Origin: Xestospongia muta
Taxonomy: Eukaryota; Porifera; Demospongiae; Haplosclerida; Petrosiidae
DNA: 64,000 nucleotides
Reading direction: 5' to 3'
Assembly: GCA_963693285.1 (NCBI GenBank)
Contig: OY848917.1
Coordinates: 27,839,745-27,903,744 of the forward strand
Shown here: positions 61,475 to 64,000 of the stretch, in pieces
Position numbering within the stretch: the first letter of the stretch is position 1
Layout: each line of letters starts with the position of its first letter
The notes under the pieces: generated by a model
Databases searched by the model: none
The model's input: only the letters and a program-made list of their open reading frames with translations
What the model was told of the DNA's origin: nothing
Made by a program: the position numbers and the translations under genes

Positions 61475-62590
61475 TTATTGTTTCTCTTTTAATTCTGATT
61501 TACTACAACCTTTTGGACATTGCTTAATCTGCATAAGATCTGCAATATGAGCATTCAGATGTGCTCGGAGAAAGAGACTGGCAGAACTTGTTTCTCCGCA
61601 TTTGGAACAAATAACTGGAGGTAAAGTGGGTTTATCTTCTCCCTCTGTAAATAGAGTTGATGGTTCAAGATTGCTAAGAACCTTATCTTTCCTGAGAGGA
61701 AAGATTCCACTTTCTTTGAATCCTCCAATGCATTGCAATCTGACAGTTTCATAGCCACATCACTAAGCTTTAATATTAATCTGGAAAGCTAAGGATTCTT
61801 TTGATACGTGACTTGCTCTTGTCTCAATCTTCCATGCCTTGATTATGTACTTGATTATGTCTTTTTTTAATGGAGCAAATGCTTTAACATCTAAGGGTTG
61901 GAGAACATGAGTACAATTTGGAAGAAGACAGAATAGAATGATATTGCTTTCTTTGGCTGCGTGAATGAGGTTGAGACTAATATGTGAATGTTGAACCATC
62001 AAAAAGAAGAAATACTGGTGCTGTAGCTGTCAGATGTTGAACAGGTGGAATAAAGAGGTTTTTAAACCAAGATATAAAATTCTCTGCATCCATCAAGCCT
62101 GATTCTAAAATACCAAAGACTACTAGTGGGAGCTCCACCCATCCATCATCTGTACATATTTTTACCTTGGGTGTTAATATCGGCTGCTGAAGATCTCCTC
62201 TTACTTAGAAGATGTTGTGGTTTTCTTTCTGCTAGTTCTGGGCAGCGTTTTAAAAACCTCTCCCACCAATTCCTGCCAGGAATGCCATTAGTAAAAGGTG
62301 TAGTTATGCCAGTTTTGTTCACATGTTCTCTGATTACAACTTCAACCAAATCTCTTGACATAGCAAAAATATTTCAACTAATATTTGGCAACTTATGACT
62401 GTCTCCTTCTAATTGGTTTCTGGTAGAGCAGTTGGAGCTCCAGCACCAATGGTAGCGTGTGCCCCACTACACTGATCATTAAGAGTTGAGTGAGGTATCC
62501 CAAACTTTTTAGTAGTGATCTAACACTATTCCCATCCTTTTATCTCTTTGATTGCATCTAGGTCTTGTTTCGTGTACTGCTTAACCATTC
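61475..62590 (-). pseudogene. pogo-like (Tc5/CENP-B group) transposase relic
   Basis: From about 62590 the minus strand reads VKQYTKQDLDAIKEIKGW, a psq-type helix-turn-helix start. Then comes STLNDQC, a gap, and from 62361 an open stretch with TPFTNGIPGRNWWERFLKRC, the HTH_CenpB-type region. At 62150-62010 are LPLVVFGILESGLMDAENFI and PVFLLFDG, part of the DDE_1 core; 62000-61770 gives SLNLIHAAKESNIILF and THVLQPLDVKAFAPLKKD. 61738-61475 is a C-terminal tail (FKESGIFPLRKDKV) with a CSKCG cluster. Stops near 61980 and in the HTH region break it. No terminal repeats were identified. Confidence 0.8.
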
Positions 62591-63080
62591 TCCCGCTATT
62601 TATTTTCTAAAGTTGTTGTCACCTATTTCTAGTGCTTGAATAATTTAATTTATTAATTAATAAAAAATATTAAAACTTGAAAATTATATAATTATGAAGA
62701 TCACAAATACTACTCAATGTCTGTATAAATATCCAGTATAACTTATAAGCTGTAAAATCCCTCTGTTGAGAAGTCTTGCTATCCTTAGAATTAGATAAAA
62801 AATTTTCGAAGTACCTCACCTCCACCCTTCTTTGCGTTTTATACCATATTGTTAACAGACGAAGTAGACAATGAGTATAAAATCATGTTGCAAAAGCATA
62901 CTAGACCACTTACTTATAGTAGCAGTTTCATACCAGAAGTCTTCATTCCTTATAAAATGCACAAACATTGATGGATGTACGAAAATCCCCACGTGTACGA
63001 AATTCACCACGCCTACATTATACAGACGTATTCAGTTGCGCTCTTTTACCATTTACTTGGTCCATTCATGGCTTTAACTT
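62591..63080. other. Intergenic, no gene recognised
   Basis: AT-rich with stops in all frames apart from a 68-residue frame at 62871-63077 without family signal. Confidence 0.4.
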
Positions 63081-63082
63081 TA

Positions 63083-63390
63083 TCTTCCAATAGGATAATA
63101 CTCCGTCTCTTAGATCAGATAAAAAACATGGCTTCAAGACAATAAAGTGGAAACATTGGATTGGCCACCTCAAAGCCTTGATTCAAATCCAATCAAATCC
63201 AATGAGAACACATAGAAAGGGAGCTAAAAAGTTTTCAAGCAATAATTAAGGATTAGTTGTGGGAACGCTAAGTCAGATGTGGGCACAACTCCGAGAGGTC
63301 TGAAGTAACCTGGTATACTCGATGCCCTAATATGAATTCTGGCAGTATTTAAAGCAAGAGGTGGCCACACAAGTATTAACATTAGCTTAG
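63083..63390 (+). pseudogene. Tc1/mariner transposase C-terminal fragment
   Basis: The plus strand holds an eroded QQDNxP-type block at about 63083-63105 (DNTPS), then LDWPPQSLDSNPI at about 63155-63195, the Tc1 DDE motif region (usually DWPPQSPDLNPIE), then GTTPRGL..GILDAL and a terminal ARGGHTSI (63350-63380), equivalent to the usual KGGHTKY end. Frame changes and stops lie throughout. Confidence 0.75.
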
Positions 63391-64000
63391 AACTGCCTAG
63401 CAAGACACTTGTGCTATCTCAGTAAGACCACTAAATCAAGTATTAGTTGGAATCTGCTGGGCGAACAGTCCCATTGACAGACAAAAGGTTCTAGTTTCAA
63501 AATAATATCGTTACATTTACTCACCTTCTTGTATATAACCTGCACTATTAGTAATAAAATAACACAAAAAAGCAAGCAGCTCTTGATTCCATAGCCAACA
63601 CATTCATGCTAGTTTTAGGAGGTAAGGCAAAGAGGTGAGGCTAGGCTTTATAAAGGAAGTAGTACTAGATCTAGTAATAAGTGTCCAAACGATTTCTGAC
63701 AACCAAGTACAAACTCAATGAGTGACATTTTTCCATGAGCTATTCTGCCACATGTAGTATCATAAAGGAATACATTCTGTACATATTGTGAATCTTCATT
63801 TAGTTTACAGCGCTAATTCTAGCAGAGTTAAGTTAGTAATTTTACCTACACAATACTGTCTAAAATGGTATATAAATATCTAAATGAAATTTTAAATTTT
63901 TTTCAGTGCACTAAGAAGCAGAGTGGGTGTCCTATTTAGGATTCACACTATCCTGATACATGAATGTATTAACGACATATATATGTGTGTGTGTACTAAC
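63391..64000. other. No gene recognised
   Basis: AT-rich; a TATATGTGTGTGTG run lies at the window edge (63979-63995). Nothing coding is supported. Confidence 0.4.

Overview
The window is AT-rich, intron-bearing animal DNA packed with old transposons. Short and long GT-AG introns, an mPR/PAQR receptor, an ankyrin-ROC-COR-death protein, NLR-type sequence joined to a protein kinase, and many eroded Ty3/Gypsy, MULE, hAT, pogo, Tc1 and LINE copies all fit an early-branching marine invertebrate. A demosponge such as Amphimedon is my best guess, but that is inference; no species-specific marker was identified.

Layout. 1-10.6 kb: three phase-compatible plus-strand exons (1147-1309, 1879-1946, 10460-10604) of an unrecognised gene. 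Its putative 8.5-kb second intron holds a structurally complete but frameshifted Ty3/Gypsy element (4020-8209, minus strand, 168-bp LTRs, 5-bp target duplication) and fragments of other Gypsy copies. 11.5-13.3 kb: a single-exon, seven-pass PAQR receptor gene (minus) and a partial pseudogene copy. 14-15.2 kb: nested MITE-like inverted-repeat elements. 15.3-22.7 kb: a large plus-strand gene for an ankyrin-ROC-COR-death-domain protein (about 1392 aa, three coding exons plus a likely 5' UTR exon). 23.1-35.1 kb and 42.1-55.5 kb: two tandem, minus-strand paralogues (here gene A and gene B). Each has a 5' UTR exon and 11 coding exons that join in phase without a stop, giving 1047 aa (A) and 1041 aa (B). 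Both encode an NLR-like winged-helix/superhelical region without a NACHT P-loop, an unrecognised middle region, and a C-terminal protein kinase with a DFD in place of DFG and a four-cysteine insert before it. Between and inside them lie MULE, hAT, LINE and Gypsy relics. 56.7-60.4 kb: a MULE-type element with 53-54-bp terminal inverted repeats and a broken FAR1-like/DDE/SWIM/PHD transposase. 61.5-63.4 kb: pogo-like (minus) and Tc1/mariner (plus) relics.

Working together. The ankyrin-ROC-COR-death gene and NLR-kinase gene A converge tail to tail, about 480 bp apart, with paralogue B behind A. ROC-COR-death, NLR winged-helix and kinase modules all belong to families used in innate immune or cell-death signalling. 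This local cluster of a death-domain GTPase and duplicated NLR-like receptor kinases is the most interesting content of the window. A functional link between them is inference from position and family only.
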